14,769 nucleotides of DNA, taken from the NCBI GenBank assembly GCA_029864225.1, contig JAOTTU010000039.1, forward strand, positions 1 to 14,769, read 5' to 3'. The notes beneath the pieces were generated by a model. It was given only the letters and a program-made list of their open reading frames with translations, had not been told where the DNA came from and made no database searches. The position numbers and the translations under genes were made by a program. Shown piece by piece: positions 13,041 through 14,769 of the stretch. This DNA is from Gammaproteobacteria bacterium. GTDB taxonomy: Bacteria; Pseudomonadota; Gammaproteobacteria; UBA9214. Numbering within the stretch: the first letter of the stretch is position 1; the number at the start of each line of letters is the position of its first letter.

Positions 13041-14769
13041 TCAGGCGCCCATCTGCTCCAGGTTGGCATAGGAGACCACCAGCCACTTGGCCCCGGCATG
13101 CGCGAAGTTCACCTGCACCCGCGCGTTGCTTCCCTGGCCCTCATAATTCATCACCACACCCTCGCCGAATTTCTTGTGGCGCACATGCTGGCCGAGCTTG
13201 AGCGATGCGGACACCGCATCCGGATACACATTGGCGCCGGCGGATGTCGCCTGGAGTGGCCGGCTGATGCTCACCCGCGGACGGATTTCCTCGATCAGCG
13301 CAGCGGGTATCTCGCTGATAAAGCGCGATGGCAGGCTGTAGGTCTCCGAACCGTAGAGCCGGCGGCGCTCGGCACAGGTGATGATCACCTGCTTGCGGGC
13401 CCGGGTGATGCCGACATAACAAAGCCGGCGCTCCTCTTCCAGGCGCCCGGGCTCATCGACTGAACGCTGATGTGGAAACAGGCCTTCCTCCATGCCGCAC
13501 AGGAAGATCAGCGGGAACTCCAGGCCCTTGGCGGAGTGCAGGGTCATCAACTGAACACAGTCTTCCCAGGCATCGGCCTGACCCTCGCCGGCCTCAAGGG
13601 CCGCGTGCGAAAGAAAATCGGATAAAGGGTCCAGTTCGGTCTCGCCATCCACCTCGAACTCGCGCGCCGCATTGACCAGTTCGCGCAGGTTCTCGAGTCG
13701 TGCCTGGCCCTTTTCGCCCTTTTCCCTGGCAAAGTGGTCGAGCAGGCCGCTGGGATCCATGACATGCTCCACCTGTTCGCCCAGCGGCAGCTGTTCCAGC
13801 CCTTCCGCCATCCCCTCAACTAGCCGGACAAACACCAGCAGGGCATTGCCGGCACGCGCGCCAACCAGGCGCTCATCCACCACCACTGCGGCAGCCTGCC
13901 ATAGCGAAACCTGGTGTTCACGCGCCGTCTGACGCACGACGTCCAGGGTGCGCTCACCGATACCGCGTGGCGGGTGATTGACCACCCGCTCGAACGAGGC
14001 ATCATCCGCACGGTTGCTGCACAGCCTGAGATAGGCGAGCGCGTCCTTGATTTCGGCGCGTTCAAAGAAGCGCAGGCCGCCATACACCCGGTAGGGTATA
14101 CCGCACTGGATCAGGCGTTCCTCGAACACCCGCGACTGGGCATTGGAACGGTAGAGGATGGCGATATCACTGCGCGCCTGGCCCTGTTCCGCATAACTGC
14201 GGATGCGATCAACAACAAAGCGCGCCTCGTCCTGTTCGTTGTAGGCCGTGTACCACTGGATCGGTACGCCTTCCTGATCGTCGGTCCACAACTGCTTGCC
14301 AAGGCGCTCGGTGTTGTTGGCGATAATGGCATTGGCGGCCTTGAGGATGGTGCCGGTCGAGCGGTAATTCTGTTCCATGCGTTGCACCCGCGTACCGGGG
14401 AAGTCCTGCTTGAAGCGCTGGATATTTTCCACCCGCGCGCCGCGCCAGCCATAGATGGACTGGTCATCGTCACCCACCACCGTAATCCGCGCCGTATCCT
14501 CCGCGAGCAGCCGCAGCCAGGCATATTGAATGGTATTGGTGTCCTGGAACTCGTCCACCAGAATATGGTGAAAACGCTGCCGGTAGTGTGCCAGCAGGTC
14601 GGGCTGCTGCAACCACAACTCGTGGGAACGGAGCAGCAGTTCGGCGAAGTCCACCAGGCCGGAGCGCTGGCACAGGTCCTCGTAGGCCGCGTAGATCTCG
14701 ACCTGGCGCCGCTGGTGCGGGTCGTTGCGGTGCTCGATATGCTGCGGGCGGCGCCCCTCGTCCTTGCAG
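13041..14769 (-). CDS. uvrD: DNA helicase II UvrD (5' end outside window)
   Basis: A superfamily 1A 3'-5' helicase of nucleotide-excision and mismatch repair. The frame stays open to the window edge, giving 575 residues; the first visible ones (CKDEGRRPQHIEH) align near residue 147 of the 720-residue E. coli protein. The Walker A/motif I region is therefore outside the window. Visible motifs in order: ILVDEFQDTN (II), VGDDDQSIYGWRGA (III), EQNYRS (IV), LMTLHSAKGLEFPLIFL (V) and EEERRLCYVGITRA (VI). The C-terminal Tudor-like segment has LGQHVRHKKFGEGVV and KWLVVSYANLEQM, which interacts with RNA polymerase and repair partners in UvrD/PcrA. VENIQRF, RFFERAEIKDALAYLRL and HAALEAGEGQAD favour UvrD over Rep. 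GTG 14654 is an internal codon, not a start. It converges with the GGDEF-EAL gene. Confidence 0.97.
   Translation of the reverse strand, partial: CKDEGRRPQHIEHRNDPHQRRQVEIYAAYEDLCQRSGLVDFAELLLRSHELWLQQPDLLAHYRQRFHHILVDEFQDTNTIQYAWLRLLAEDTARITVVGDDDQSIYGWRGARVENIQRFKQDFPGTRVQRMEQNYRSTGTILKAANAIIANNTERLGKQLWTDDQEGVPIQWYTAYNEQDEARFVVDRIRSYAEQGQARSDIAILYRSNAQSRVFEERLIQCGIPYRVYGGLRFFERAEIKDALAYLRLCSNRADDASFERVVNHPPRGIGERTLDVVRQTAREHQVSLWQAAAVVVDERLVGARAGNALLVFVRLVEGMAEGLEQLPLGEQVEHVMDPSGLLDHFAREKGEKGQARLENLRELVNAAREFEVDGETELDPLSDFLSHAALEAGEGQADAWEDCVQLMTLHSAKGLEFPLIFLCGMEEGLFPHQRSVDEPGRLEEERRLCYVGITRARKQVIITCAERRRLYGSETYSLPSRFISEIPAALIEEIRPRVSISRPLQATSAGANVYPDAVSASLKLGQHVRHKKFGEGVVMNYEGQGSNARVQVNFAHAGAKWLVVSYANLEQMGA

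Noticed and set aside
14470..14673. GTG at 14654 as the start of the helicase gene
   Set aside because: The same frame continues upstream to the window edge with UvrD-like sequence (KDEGRRPQHI...), so the gene is truncated by the window and not short.

Overview
The window reads as ordinary chromosomal core DNA of a GC-rich gammaproteobacterium. The cues are a diheme cytochrome c4, the convergent engB/polA pair with an RNA-sized gap between them (as in Escherichia coli and Pseudomonas), a DUF2782 gene near polA, and a UvrD close to the enterobacterial protein. The lineage cannot be fixed from sequence alone; an environmental respiratory gammaproteobacterium is my best inference. No phage, plasmid, insertion sequence, CRISPR array, tRNA or rRNA was seen.

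Left part (1-4670). A 5'-complete but 3'-truncated cytochrome c4 gene (minus) and engB (plus) diverge from a 480-500 base intergenic region. engB converges on polA (minus). The 309-base gap between their stops holds a strong minus-strand terminator. Upstream of it lie three more hairpins and three CCUCC-type single-stranded segments. I read this as a small RNA gene of about 115 nt, in the position of Spot 42 (E. coli) and ErsA (Pseudomonas). This is the most interesting element in the window.

Middle part (4805-9750). A LOG-family nucleotide phosphoribohydrolase and a DUF2782 periplasmic protein form a tight pair. A TRAP transporter follows: small permease DctQ and large permease DctM (plus), then a PagL-like outer-membrane lipid A deacylase (plus). 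The cognate-looking TakP/FcbT1-type substrate-binding protein lies on the opposite strand, its stop 12 bases from the pagL-like stop. Its leader has both a twin-arginine motif and a lipobox, so it looks like a Tat-exported lipoprotein.

Right part (10013-14769). A 955-residue membrane HAMP-PAS-PAS-GGDEF-EAL protein with both catalytic cores intact diverges from the binding-protein gene across 262 bases. It is separated from the convergent uvrD gene (5' end outside the window) by an 89-base double-hairpin intergenic repeat resembling neisserial dRS3/NIME elements.

Themes: DNA replication and repair (polA, uvrD), ribosome assembly (engB), respiratory electron transfer (cytochrome c4), organic-acid uptake (TRAP), envelope modification (PagL-like) and c-di-GMP signalling. 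Most genes are conventional. The unusual items are the candidate anti-Shine-Dalgarno small RNA, the split TRAP locus with a lipoprotein binding protein, and a 91-base AT-rich block inside polA.
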